A stretch of DNA of 64,000 nt, from the NCBI GenBank assembly GCA_011316305.1, contig SAUG01000056.1, positions 248,001 through 312,000 on the forward strand, written 5' to 3'. Positions 53,307-64,000 of this stretch are shown piece after piece. The notes under the pieces were generated by a model. It was given only the letters and a program-made list of their open reading frames with translations, was not told the DNA's origin and ran no database searches. Position 1 is the first letter of the stretch; the number at the start of each line of letters is the position of its first letter. Origin of the DNA: Rusavskia elegans. Lineage: Eukaryota > Ascomycota > Lecanoromycetes > Teloschistales > Teloschistaceae. The position numbers and the translations under genes were made by a program.

Positions 53307-53559
53307 ATATATAAAAGATAAATTGAAATTTAGTTATATTAAAAGAAAAATTAAAAGAAATATTTTATTTTAGAAAATTCGAAAATAAAATCTATCTAAA
53401 AAAAAATAAAAGCAAAAACGAAAAAAATACGAAATTCGGTTTCTTTATAATATATTTAATATATATTAACAGTTTTATTTTCCAATATTTAATGGAAATA
53501 AAATATATTTCTATTACTTTATATATTTTTTTGAATTATCGATTAATTAACGATTTTGT

Positions 53560-54820
53560 AAATAGTTTGATTTTATAATATTGTAGACGTAAATATACGA
53601 TATAGGAACCAATATTTCAATCTAATTAGTTTAAATTAACTTTTTTCTATAAAACTACTTCGAATCTATTTTATATATCGATTTAGTAAAATATTTTTAT
53701 ATTATAAATTTAGTTGTCGTTATTTTTTTACAATTTTTTTATTAGCATCGATTTTTGAAATTAGTATATATATCTTTAGAAACAATTTTAATAAAAAATT
53801 CAAATAAAATAAAATTTTTTTTAATATTATAATTGCGATTATATTCTTTTAATTTGATAAACAAAACTTTAAATCGTTGAATTTAAATTATTCGATAACG
53901 TCGATCGAGTTTTCGCTAGTTTGTCTATTAGATTAAATATCGAATTTTTGAATTTATTATATTTAATTACAATATTCAAATTTTATTATTCGAAAATAAA
54001 AAAACCGTATTATTTTAACAAACGTATTTCATTTTCCATATATTTTTCTTATTCGATTAAACGATAGTTGTAAAATGATAGAATATCAATATACTAGCTT
54101 TTATTAAATCGTATTAAAAGTAATATATTAGTCGAGTTCATTTAATTTAAAATATTATATAAACTATATTTCAATCTATTTCGTAATATAATTCAAATAT
54201 AAATCTTCGAATATTATTTGAAATATCAATATAAATTTCGTAAATAAATATTTTACTATTATTTTTCTTTTAATAAATATAGACTGGCCACTTCGGTCCA
54301 ATGTGGCGACTCGATTTCGCGATAAACGTGGCTAACGCGTTAAAATTACTAGTTACAGTTAGTCTCCTTCCTAATACGATTAGAAACTCGGGTCGATTTC
54401 TCTGATCCGGATTCGAAACCCGACAAAACGGCCAAACTAAATAAATATTACTATCGTATTCAATTTTAATATAAATCGTTATAATTTATATTATAGAAAT
54501 ATATTTCTAAAAACTTTACAATAGCTATTTTTGTATTCACTATTTAAAATAATATATTTTCAAGCCGCTGTATTCGAACTAAATAATAACACCGATCGAA
54601 TTTTCGATAATCTATTTTCTATAACGTATTTCGAAATTCGAAATCTATTAGCTTTAAATATAATATTTTTGTTTAGTATTATAAATCCGCTGAAACTATA
54701 CGCTATTAGCGGATATATAATATTTTTAATAAAAATTTCATATTATCAAAAATCAATCCAATCGTTATTAAATACTATAATAGAATTAAAGACTATTTAT
54801 ATTAGCATACAATTATAGAC
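53560..54820 (+). repeat. Unknown dispersed repeat, copies 3 and 4, heavily degraded
   Basis: About 53560-54060 and 54070-54820 both match parts of the repeat at 31130. The open frame 54531-54818 (AVFELNNNTDRIFDNL.., LKLYAISGYIIFLIKISY) lines up with the degenerate frame of copy 1. A 160-bp MITE at 54280-54439 interrupts the second of these copies. Confidence 0.4.
54280..54439 (+). mobile_element. Short hAT-type MITE, 160 bp
   Basis: It begins TAGACTGGCCACTTCGG and ends ACGGCCAAACTA. The perfect 8-bp duplication AATAAATA lies at 54272-54279 and 54440-54447. It is the same length and nearly the same sequence as the copies at 61216 and 61350. Confidence 0.85.
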
Positions 54821-55800
54821 AAAGAAAAAAGAATAAAGAAAAAAGATAGTATTAACGTCTAGTAAATAGTTTTAAAAATTATATCGATAGTTTATAGTTT
54901 TATCTATTTCGAATTAATATGAAGTAATAATAGAAAAAACCAGTTATTAAATTAAAAATAAAATAAAATATAAACACTTAACGTTGTAAATTCTATTTAA
55001 CCTTTTCTTTTAATCAAAATTATTTCGGCGATGGAAATGATAGTAATATTTATTTTACAAAAGTTTTATAAAAAAAATATATATTCAAAAATTCGATTAT
55101 AATCTCGAATAAAGTTTTATAGAAAAAATAACAATATCATTGATAAATCAATAAATAATTTATATCGATTTCGTTTACAAATCGAATATAATATTAAAAA
55201 AAATTTATAAAATTGATTCTATAATATATAATTATACCAGTTTAAAAATTATTTATTTTTTAAATTTGAAAAAAATGGAATAACGTATTTTCTATAAAAT
55301 AATTCAAATTATAAAATATCTATTTAGTAATATTTTTAGAAAATAATTTTTGTCATTTTCTAAACTTGTTTTAAACGAACGATATCTATTTATATAATAA
55401 ATTGGAATCTATATTTTTATTTAATTTTACTAATTTCAAATATTTTTAATCTAAAGATAATATCGAAATATAAAAATAATATAAAATAAAAACTATTTTG
55501 TTTAAATAAAAATTTATAATAATATATAAATTTACTATATCAATTAATATTAATATATCTATCAGAATTAGATATATCAAAATAGACTTTTAAAAAAACA
55601 ATGATCTAATCAAATATTTATTATAATTTTATCTTTAATATTTTACTATCAATAAAAATATTAATTTTTTATATTTTCAAATAAGTTATATTTTTTAGAA
55701 AAGTAATATTTAAAGTTTCTAGTCTAGTAAACTGAAATAATCCAAGCAAAACGATATTATATAATATTTTCTCAACGATAAACAGTAACGATTTAGAAAA

Positions 55801-56872
55801 CAAGACATCAAAGCACGCTTGCAATTGACTTTTCGAAAACTCTGTTGTAACCCTATAGAATAGCCACATCGCTGTAGAGAGGTCTGATTGTACTGCCAAA
55901 CAGCGGAAGGTGCGAAATCTACATATAGTACACGTTGAGCTGCAGCATCCCAGGAGTTGCAGGGCGCCATATTACTCGCGTTGGGATGGTCGGTAAAGAC
56001 TATGGCGTGCAGCAGCTCCAAGAGATAAGAAGTATCAATACACTCAGCTCCTTGCTCACCGCCGTTCTAATCCCTTCGTAGGGGTTCATGGTCGGTAGTT
56101 TCCGAGAGGCGAGCCAAACGACCCCTCCAGGGCCTTAGCGATCCAATTAAACAATCATACTTATTCTGTACGATACGAGCAGATTTTTAGCGGCGGGCGC
56201 TATCGCTGCTGAAATGATTTTACAAAAGAACCTTGAGGGATACAAAAGCAGCTGGGAGTTTCGACACCACTACCCTTTGGTCCATTCTCGTTTTTGTTCG
56301 CTTGTTCCTACCTTAGGAAGGGTGTCTACTGAACCCAGCGAGCTGGAGAAGTTTACCTTGACCATAAGGGCGTTGTAAGAAATCGAATGTAACGCGGTCA
56401 GCTCAGGCCATGCAGTCAGGTGTAATGGGCGGCAGGCTGACGGCATGCTGACGGCCCCCCCTGCCTAGACAAGCATTTCTCCTGCACAATCCTTCCCTCT
56501 GACAGCAGCGTACAGAGTCCGATTACCGCCTGTCCTATCAACGATGAGCACGCTGACGAAAAGCCCTCGTGTGTACCATCATTGCGACAGCGCAACTCCG
56601 ATCCGCGAGGCCGCCATTCAGCCCTATCCTTCAGTCGTATGAAGTACTCCGAAGCCCACATGTGCTGCAACCATCCGGTATGTTGTAGAGAACAAGATTC
56701 TGCCTCGTCGGCTATCTCCGTGGCAGCGTCCCATCACCGTTACATCCGAAGAGATCAGCTTCGCATACCACCTCGCTGCGTCTTCCCTGAGTTACGGTCT
56801 AGTGTCTCGTAAGTTACAATATATCTACGCCTCTCAACCTTTTTGAGAACCTCGTGTTTACCGAAAAAGACG
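55801..56872. other. 5' flank of the AflR-domain gene; no zinc-cluster exon found
   Basis: Composition becomes normal near 55,850. I searched the plus-strand frames for the C-x2-C-x6-C pattern that should precede an AflR domain and found none. Small frames (56416-56670 minus, 56582-56812 plus) have no recognisable domain. A stop at 56810-56812 closes the frame upstream of the gene. Confidence 0.5.
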
Positions 56873-57814
56873 ATGGATGCTGCAACCGAGGCAGAATTTT
56901 ACCATGTCGAGGACCCTTTTACCCTCCCGAGTGGCTTGCTGGATCTCGAAATGCCTCTTACATCAGTCCACGACCTCGCACGCGACCCGCTGCTCAATTT
57001 TCCCTGTTTTGATTTTTCCGGTTTCGAGAGCAGAGAGTTGTCACCCAAACGACAGTTGGATACGTCCTCCTCCACAGACAGTCTTTCAAACCTTTCAGCT
57101 CCAAGCCTGATCACCAAGCACAGCACTATCTCACCGCACCCCGAAGTCACCCTCACCCGTGATGTAACCCGAAACGGGACGCCATGCCGGAACCTGCAAG
57201 AGTCTTGCATAGAACTCGCTACCAGGGTCCTCAGCTCTATGCATGCCGGCTCCAATTCCTGCCTCCTGAGCATGATTGGCCAGGATGAAGATCGCCAACC
57301 GCAGCCATTATTGCGAGGAGCTGACACCGTCTTGAACTTGAGCCAGTCTGCGATAGCAGCTGTTCGCTCCATGCTTCAATGTTCGTGCGGTGGAGCTCCT
57401 CAGGTGCTCCTCCTTGTCACCGCCATCTGTTCTAAGACCGGTGCTTCTTACCGGCAAATTGTCGACATCTACAGTCAGCGTCGCAAACCGAGTGCGAGCA
57501 GTGCCCCACTTTCCATCAATGAGAGCAAAGCCGAGACTCAAAGAAGAGAATTCTTCATTGGCAATCACCGTTTGAGCCAGGACGTTGAGGCGGTTGTCAT
57601 TCGTCACGTCCTTTTGGGCAGGCTTCGAGAGTTGGAAGTCGTGATTGGAGACATTGATTCTCAGGCGCGCCAATCGCCGGCAGTCAACGACCCGAGAAGC
57701 GATCTGATGCTGAGCGGTATGCGAGCCAGAATGGTTGCGTTGCTCCAGACGCAGGTACGCGCGCTCACTTCTGCGCTCGACCACTTGGAAGGCGACGTTG
57801 TCACAAGCTCATGA
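56873..57814 (+). CDS. AflR-domain regulator-like protein lacking a visible zinc cluster
   Basis: An uninterrupted frame of 313 residues from the first ATG. Acidic and Ser-rich N-terminal half (DPFTLPSGLLDLEMP, then SSSTDSLSNLSAPS). The middle shows the AflR-type regulatory signature: AVRSMLQCSCGGAPQVLLLVTAICSK followed by YRQIVDIY, parallel to TILVCPC..ALLVASACMS in the regulator at 45847. It ends with a helical stretch (LQTQVRALTSALDHLEGDV). The N-terminal Zn2Cys6 cluster of true AflR proteins is missing, both in the frame and in the kilobase upstream. It may be a truncated factor whose DNA-binding exon was lost to the adjacent desert, or a co-regulator. An unrecognised upstream exon is not excluded. 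Confidence 0.7.
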   Translation: MDAATEAEFYHVEDPFTLPSGLLDLEMPLTSVHDLARDPLLNFPCFDFSGFESRELSPKRQLDTSSSTDSLSNLSAPSLITKHSTISPHPEVTLTRDVTRNGTPCRNLQESCIELATRVLSSMHAGSNSCLLSMIGQDEDRQPQPLLRGADTVLNLSQSAIAAVRSMLQCSCGGAPQVLLLVTAICSKTGASYRQIVDIYSQRRKPSASSAPLSINESKAETQRREFFIGNHRLSQDVEAVVIRHVLLGRLRELEVVIGDIDSQARQSPAVNDPRSDLMLSGMRARMVALLQTQVRALTSALDHLEGDVVTSS

Positions 57815-58797
57815 CAAATCAATAGATGAGAGTATAGTTACAAGCACTTTCTCTCCTCCTTCTTCTTTTTCTTTGTCTTTCTATTCTTTCCAAATCAAGC
57901 CTAAGAGATAGCTCTGTCAAATTTGAGGGCCCTCTGGCCTCGTGTACTATGTGGCTGACGGTCTCTCGACGTGTGGCTCACGAAGGGTCCACCTCGGCAA
58001 GGGTGTTCTGGAAACAATCAAGTGGACATCCCTCTTCTCGACTTACAACTCCGCTTCATCCGAATCATTTCTATCCGAAAGGACGGAAAGCCTGGTCCTG
58101 TGCCTGCCGTGCCGTCATGTCGGAGTCCGAGAAACCGTATAAGAGCTGATTCTCAGGTAATATCATCTGACAGACTCAGCTTCCTAGACGAGTCCTGTAC
58201 CGCCACAGCCTGTGCCGCAATCCATGAAGCCAATAGGGACAATGAACAGGACAACTCGTACCAACGCCACACGTCAGCCGCGACCAGCCATGGTTCTCCG
58301 CCTACCGACTAAAGCTTGTTTCTTCGTTATAGATTCCTCTGTGATGGTGGTCCAAGCCCAGAGCCTTGTCAGGGGTAGCTAAAAATGTACACGTTTGCCA
58401 CGTGGTACGGTGTTAGGCCGCCATCTTTGCTGTGCGGCTCAGTCTTGCATCGCATGAGCTGGCCAACGAGCCGCAAGATCTGTACGCCTTCTCCACGGAC
58501 GGTGGCGAATCCGAGATTGCGTTGCCGATTTGATGGCCGTTTTGCCCGAAATAGAGGGTTACTGAGGCAGACGAATGTCTATATAAATGTCTCCGTAGGA
58601 GGTGGGTATTTTATCGGTAGACGGCAGTCCAGCATTTTAGCAACTTTCGTTCAGTTTGTCGAGGTGTATCGTCGAATTTCAAGTTGCTTGGTGCATCTCA
58701 TCTTCTCTCTACCGATTAAGTCCCCGATCGTCTTTCTTGTTTTCACTTCGCCGATTGCAAATTGGTGAGCTCTCAAACAAGGTCTTTTCAAGCTACC
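57815..58797. promoter_or_regulatory. Intergenic region and FAD-oxidase promoter
   Basis: The region starts with the 3' flank of the AflR-domain gene, with a pyrimidine-rich stretch near 57850-57895. It contains the exact palindrome at 58120-58130. Frames such as 58385-58768 have no domain and are not supported. Confidence 0.5.
58120..58130. promoter_or_regulatory. AflR-type palindrome TCGGAGTCCGA
   Basis: Exact match to TCG(N5)CGA and to TCGGNNNCCGA. It lies 668 bp upstream of the FAD-oxidase start and about 300 bp downstream of the AflR-domain gene, and is the only exact site in this island. Confidence 0.55.
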
Positions 58798-60391
58798 ATG
58801 TACCGGTCTATCCTGCATCTCATTGTAGCAGCACTGCCAGCCGCAGTGTCTGCTGCGCCAAAGCACAACTGCTGCCAAGTCGTCGAATCCAAGATTCCAG
58901 GACGCATCTACTACCCCGGAAGTACAACGTACAATTCGTCCATCGCATCCTACTACGGCGACTCGGAACGCGAGTTGAGCCCCAGCTGTATATTCAGACC
59001 TATCACTACTCCTGAGGTTCAAGCTTTCGTCCATTTGGTCACTTCGGGCAAATGCAAGAACAACCAGTTCGCCGTTAGGGGTGGTGGACACACCTTCTGG
59101 AGCGGCGCGGCAAACATCCAACCCGGCATCACCGTCGACATGCGTGCCATGAAGTCGTTGCAATTGAGCGCTGATAAAAAGATCGCCGGCATTGGAGGTG
59201 GCGCTCTGTGGGACCAGATTTACCCACAGCTCGTACCGTACAACCTGACTGTCATGGGAGGCCGTATTCCCGGGATTGGAGTTGGAGGCTTCGCAACCGG
59301 CGGTCAGTACTCACATCGACCGCCATTCCAGACAACGCGAGCTAATGGGTTATCAGGAGGAATTACCTTTGCGTCCCGCGAGCACGGTTTCAGTTGCGAC
59401 AATATCGTGGGTTACGAAATCGTTCTCGGAAATGGCAAAGTCACCTACGCCAGCGCAAGCTCCAACCCCGAGCTTTGGCTCGCTTTGAAGGGCGGCTCCA
59501 ACAACTTCGGCATCATCACTCGCTTTGACATTGGTACGATTTCGCAGGGCAAAATGTCGTACAACCTCGTCAACTACAACTACACGGACACCTCATTGCA
59601 GGCCCACGCCAACGCCTTCAGCGACTTCATGAAGCCACAGAACTTTGACAAGTCAGCCATGATGGGAATATTCCTGAACTACTACGGCGGTGGCCAGAGG
59701 TCTCTATCCGATGCCCTGTGGTACATACAGCCCGTTCAGAAACCCGCCGTCTATAAACCCTTTTTCGACATTCCGAGTGCGAACGTGAGCGTGTCGCAGC
59801 TCGACACCGTTGACAAGGTCGTGGACAAGTTCGGAGAGGCAATCCCAACCCATGTGGAACGGTAAGCAAAGGAAAACAAAACTTCCAGGATTGCTCATTG
59901 CATAAGTACTGATTTACTTCTTCAGCGGCTTCCAGCTCACCTTCTCCTTCCGCAACCCAGACCCAGCCACCTACTTCCAGCTCTTCAAGATCTATGAAAC
60001 CGCCGTGACCAAGCTCGCCAGCGTCGAGGGCATCTTCGTCGAGTTCCTAATTCAACCCCACCCCGTCACGAACGGCACCAACCTATTCGGCCTGCAGGCC
60101 GGCAAGACCGACGACGTCATGGTCGACATGACATCCGCCTACACGCACAAGGCCGACGATGCTCTGGTCGGGCGAGTCCTTGGGGATATAGTGAATCAGC
60201 AAAAGCAGCTCCTCAAGAAACGTAATCATCTGATCGACTTCCTCTACCTCAATTACGCGGATATCTCGCAGCCGGTACTGCAGAGCTGGGGTAAGAGCAA
60301 TATCGATAAGCTCAGGGCTGCGAGCAGGAAGTATGATCCCAAGGGCGTGTTTCAGACACAGGTTCCTGGCGGTTTCAAGATTCCGAAATAA
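58798..60391 (+). CDS. Secreted FAD-linked (berberine-bridge-type) oxidase
   Basis: Three exons, 58798-59302, 59357-59861 and 59926-60391, give 491 residues, typical of the family. Introns are 54 and 64 bases; the first is a multiple of three without a stop, so an unspliced frame is also open, but splicing is needed to form the conserved GGFATGGGITFASREHGF. Residues 1-19 (YRSILHLIVAALPAAVSA) form a signal peptide. The FAD-binding domain carries RGGGHTFWSGA, whose His is the usual covalent FAD attachment site, plus GIGVGGFATGG and FGIITRFDI. The BBE domain ends with LNYADIS, then YDPKGVFQTQVPGGFKIP. Such enzymes oxidise phenols, alcohols or sugars and are common in metabolite clusters. The position beside an AflR-type site hints at, but does not prove, a role in the polyketide pathway. 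Confidence 0.92.
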
Positions 60392-61215
60392 ACGGGTTTG
60401 TGTCGAGACTCTTGTATGAGTAGCTGTATTAGAAGTAAGTGCGCTTTTTGGTATGTCGGAAGAAGGATTTTGTGGGGCGCGTTTGGAAGCATATTTGTCG
60501 AGTGAAAGACTGTATCGAGATATTAATATATTTAGTTAATGTATTCATTTAATCCCTCCCCTACCTAGTATAGCTTCCAATTCTGCTGAAATCCCGATAA
60601 GTACGCCATAAACAACAAACCCTGCACAAGGTAAAAGTAGACGAACGGTGATGAATTTTTCCATTTGGCAGTTGCCAGTCTTTCGCCCACTTCGGTCACT
60701 TCCACGCCTTTTATCATAATAATATATAGATTGAACGAGGAACGGTATGCATCTCCGGCATTGATATCTCAAAGGAAATCTAATTAGGTCTATCAGATGA
60801 ATACAAACTCCGAGTTCACTGAATACCAATCGCCGAAACTATTGAAGACGTTTTACGTAATAGAATAAATAGTATATGCGCCATCGCAACTAGCACGAGA
60901 TCGAAAAAGAGGAATCTAACGATACTATTAACTTTCTTTTGCTATTTCGTTATAGTCAAGGCGGTCAGTAGTCGACCAATTTGTTCAATACTACGACGTT
61001 TACGATGTCGAAGATTTATTTATCTATATCCCAATCGCAGTTGATCAGTTTAAGATTTTTGTTGATTATTTACTATCGTTGTTTATCGCTAAAAAGGTTG
61101 GAGATACTAGAAGAGATATAAAACGATAGAAACCCGTTTTAATAATTTTAAAATTATTTTAATTTATCTATAAAATTTATCTTCTGAAATTGATAAACAG
61201 TCAGTTTAATGGACC
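60392..61215. other. 3' flank of the oxidase gene and entry into RIP desert 4
   Basis: Composition becomes AT-rich after about 60,520. Frame 60545-60829 (minus) has no domain. No gene is supported. Confidence 0.5.
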
Positions 61216-61543
61216 TAGACTGGCCACTTCGGTCCAAAGTGACGACCCGACTTCGCGATAAACGTGGCTAACGCGTCAAAATTACTAGTTAAAGTTAGTC
61301 TCTTTTCTAATACGATTAGAAACTCGGGTCGGTTCCTCCGATCCGGGTTTAGACTGGCCACTTCGAACCAAAGTGGCGACTCGACTTCGCGATAAATATA
61401 GCTATTGCGTCTATATTACTAGTTAAAGTTAGTCTCCTTCCTAATACGGTTAGAAACTCGAATTCGGAACACGAACCCGGATTCGAAACCCGATAAAACG
61501 GCCAGTCTATCCGGGTTCGAAATCCGACAAAACGGCCAGACTA
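61216..61543 (+). mobile_element. Short hAT-type MITE interrupted by another copy of itself
   Basis: The outer copy spans 61216-61349 and 61518-61543, that is 160 bp once the inner copy and one duplication are removed. It begins TAGACTGGCCACTTCGG and ends ACGGCCAGACTA. Its flanks AATGGACC (61208-61215) and GGTGGACC (61544-61551) are an 8-bp target duplication differing by two transitions, consistent with RIP. Confidence 0.85.
61350..61509 (+). mobile_element. Short hAT-type MITE, 160 bp, inner copy
   Basis: It begins TAGACTGGCCACTTCG and ends ACGGCCAGTCTA. The perfect 8-bp duplication TCCGGGTT lies at 61342-61349 and 61510-61517, inside the outer copy. It keeps both full terminal inverted repeats and therefore moved more recently than the copy at 54280. 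Confidence 0.9.
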
Positions 61544-61551
61544 GGTGGACC

Positions 61552-63559
61552 GTTACTATCAACTGTAATTTCGTCCTTTGCGAAGGTATCAGATCTGCGG
61601 AAAGATTTTTTACCTTTATAAATCCGAATCTGTTCAATACGTAGACGTTATTCTTTCATCTCTATACTATATCGTACGTGCAAGCCCATCGGCGTCTTTT
61701 GACATTATATATCAAATAAATCTAAATTATATAATTTAAAAAATGGCGTAGATTCGTTTATATTTTAACTTCGATAATATAATTAAATATCGTTTTAATT
61801 ATAGATATTATTTTGTTACGAAAAAGATTTCTATTAAATATTTTTATTATCAAATAATCTATTATAAAATCAGATCTTTTAAAATTATATTCTATATCAA
61901 TCGCGGGTTATATTAATATTTTATATTTTTTATACGGATTATTTAAAAACATATATTTATTATATAAACTATAGAATTAACTTTTAAAATTTGATTATTA
62001 ATATAATATTATAACCAAATTTATAAAACCAAATTAAAAGAAACTAGCTATTATAATAACGGCGAAAAAAATATTAATAAAATAAAAAATTAAATAGTAA
62101 AGATTTTTGGAAAAGTAAAATAAATAATTAAAATAGTTATTCAAATCTATCAATCTACGAACGTAATCGACGTCGTAGTTAAATAAAAAAGATTAATTTA
62201 CTAAACGTTAATCAGTAGTTAGTTGATAGAACGAAGTCACGCAATCGATAAAAAATCAAAAGACAATCTATAATATAACGATGTTATATTTTTTCTACGT
62301 TTAAACTTTTTTTGATTTTGTGATATAGATTATTACGACAGCGTTTTCCTTTATCTATTAACAAATATAAAGCGAAAGAATAGTAATATAGAAACTAAGA
62401 AAATAGATTATATAGTTTATATTTATTTCACTATTCTGATATACAAAGTAACAAGATATCAAAAGAATTAAATAGTCAATAATTGTAGTTATTTTGTCTA
62501 ATTAAATTGGCTGGCATTCGACGATGAAATCCGTTAAAAAAAGATATAAATTTAAAACATCTAGATATATATTATATAATAAATTGATTTTAATCATCGT
62601 AATAAACAAACGCCTAAATTATAGAACTATTGATTGAGAAACTAAAATCAACTAATCGATAGAATCGTTATATTTAAATTTACCACGACGAAGTATTTAA
62701 AAAATCGATTAGATTAATTAATTTGTTACGTTTGATTTCGAATCTAAATTAATACCGTGAAATAGAAATATAGACGGCTAATTAAAAAATAAACCTATTG
62801 TAATATCTTTTCCATTTTCTAATAATAATCAATCTATTATAATATATATTTTTCGAATTAAATCGTTTCTATTTATACCTCGAATTTTATTAGAAAACAA
62901 GTAATTTTGATAATTTAATATACAACTGCTATTAAAGGTAATAGTGTTAGTATATAAATCAATATAAATCAATTAAAATAGTAAATATCGCAGATAAATA
63001 TCCGTTATAATAACGAGATAAAAAACTAGAAGTCTATTTAATATTATTGAAACGAGATTTTTTTCGTTGAATTGACGTTATTTTACTTTTATTTTCGATT
63101 TAAAGTTTCCGTAGATTTGTAAATATACATTATTAACTAAACAGAAATTGCTTCGACGAATATTTGAATTATAATCTATAGAACTATTAACATTACATTT
63201 AAAATAAAAACTTCAAATATAATGATCGAATAAAGATTATTAGTTTTCATTAAATATTACGCTATTAAATTGATCGATATTTATCTAGATTTTATTATTG
63301 TAAAATAAAAGTTAAAATAGATTGGATTTATTTATAAATATATTAATCAAATTTGATTCAATATATTCTCGACGTTAGAAAACAAATAATAGTTTTTTTC
63401 TATTTTATTTATTTATTTATTCGATTTCGCTATTATTAATCGAATTGAATAGAATTCTTTTGTCATTTTTCTACGCTATAAACTTGCCTAAAATTTATTT
63501 TTAACGTTTTGACTCGCGTTTAGAACTTTGTATATATCTATATAATTTTTCGTTAATAT
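61552..63559. other. AT-rich RIP desert 4
   Basis: After about 150 bases of near-normal composition (to about 61,700) the sequence is strongly AT-rich, with no intact frame and no repeat that I can match elsewhere in the window. Confidence 0.6.
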
Positions 63560-64000
63560 TAAACTGGCTGTCGGATCGAGTTTCGAATCCGGATTAATAA
63601 AACCGACCTAATTCGAATCGGTTCCGACTTTTTTTAAGGTATTAAATCGACGGGTTTTCGATTTCTAATTTATAATCCGACCGGATCTAAAATACTATTG
63701 AATTTATATAAACTATATTATCATGATATAAAAATCTTACTAATTTTATAAATGATTTAATAGTAAATTAACCACGCTAGTTTTAAACTTTCTAAATAGA
63801 TAAAATATATTGTTTTAATATATTGTCTTGAATAATTTATTAATTTGAGATTATATAGTTTAGTTTAATATTTTAGTAAATCGGATCGGATTATAATTAG
63901 ATCGGATTAGATTATCCGAATTATTAAATATTTAGGTCGGATTAAATCGATTTATTAAAAATCGAATCGGGTTTTTAAAATATTAATAGAAATCTATATC
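63560..64000 (+). mobile_element. hAT-type MITE, left part (runs off the window)
   Basis: It begins TAAACTGGCTGTCGGATCG, a RIP-changed form of the TAGACTGGCCGTCGGGTCGG end seen at 34414 and 47616. The same internal order of CGG-rich blocks follows to the end of the window. The right terminus is not included. Confidence 0.6.

Larger units (their letters stand above)
47230..55800. other. AT-rich RIP desert 3
   Basis: No intact gene. Contents listed separately: hAT-type MITEs at 47616, 48690 and 54280, a second-family repeat at 52891, degenerate repeat copies at 53560-54820, a possible pogo-like terminal pair at 52700/55892, and a less mutated segment at 49965-50440. The frame at 49048-49278 and its surroundings (48880-49930) look like a RIP-decayed coding sequence that I could not identify. 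The stretches 50440-52690 and 54850-55700 show no recognisable structure. Confidence 0.8.
52700..55892. mobile_element. Possible pogo/Tc1-mariner-type element bounded by TIRs
   Basis: The left end on the plus strand reads TACAGTCTAACCTTTTTATA, and the right end on the minus strand reads TACAATCAGACCTCTCTACA. Most differences are transitions. Fungal pogo-type elements have termini of the TACAGT..ACCTCTCTATAACG kind at TA target sites. The inside is filled with other repeats, and no transposase can be read. The two ends could also belong to separate small elements. Confidence 0.35.

Noticed and set aside
56582..56812. Cys-rich peptide (MCCNHPVCC) as the missing zinc cluster of the AflR-domain protein
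   Set aside because: The spacing does not fit C-x2-C-x6-C-x5-12-C-x2-C-x6-9-C, and the basic residues needed for DNA contact are absent.

Overview
The window comes from a filamentous ascomycete (Pezizomycotina). The evidence is short GT..AG introns of about 50-106 bases with CTRAC-like branch sites, fungal secondary-metabolism genes, and a genome split into gene islands of normal composition and long AT-rich deserts. The deserts carry the mark of repeat-induced point mutation (RIP): CpA/TpG is scarce, TpA is abundant, CAG has become TAG throughout old reading frames, and repeat copies differ mainly by transitions. Class and genus cannot be read from the sequence.

Layout. (1) 1-10.5 kb is a RIP desert with precisely bounded nested retrotransposons: an LTR element (725-7476) contains a second LTR element (1269-4747), which contains a tRNA-headed SINE-like insert (2876-3303); Ty1/Copia relics surround them. 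(2) 10.9-29 kb is the main gene island. It holds two PD-(D/E)XK-like proteins, a broken 2OG-Fe(II) dioxygenase fragment, and a compact polyketide cluster: a non-reducing PKS (SAT-KS-AT-PT-ACP, no thioesterase), a metallo-beta-lactamase-type thioesterase, and a flavin-dependent halogenase fused in one gene to an O-methyltransferase through a repetitive linker. (3) 29.3-43.6 kb is a RIP desert with a Copia relic, hAT-type MITEs and an LTR element nested in other repeats. (4) 43.7-47.2 kb is a small island with a short-chain dehydrogenase and an AflR-type Zn2Cys6 regulator. (5) 47.2-55.8 kb is a RIP desert. (6) 55.8-60.5 kb is a third island with an AflR-domain protein that lacks a visible zinc cluster and a secreted FAD-linked oxidase. 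(7) 60.5-64 kb is a RIP desert with a MITE inserted in a copy of itself.

How the genes may work together. The PKS and trans-acting thioesterase resemble the enzyme pair that makes atrochrysone carboxylic acid or emodin-type anthraquinones. The halogenase and methyltransferase would then chlorinate and O-methylate a phenolic product. The dehydrogenase, FAD oxidase and two AflR-type regulators sit across the deserts. An 11-bp palindrome, TCGGNNNCCGA, matching the known AflR site TCG(N5)CGA, occurs exactly in front of the PKS, midway between the thioesterase and halogenase genes, and in front of the FAD oxidase. It occurs twice with one mismatch in front of the dehydrogenase. This suggests one regulon broken into three islands by transposons and RIP. 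The exact product, and whether the distant islands truly belong to the pathway, are inferences.
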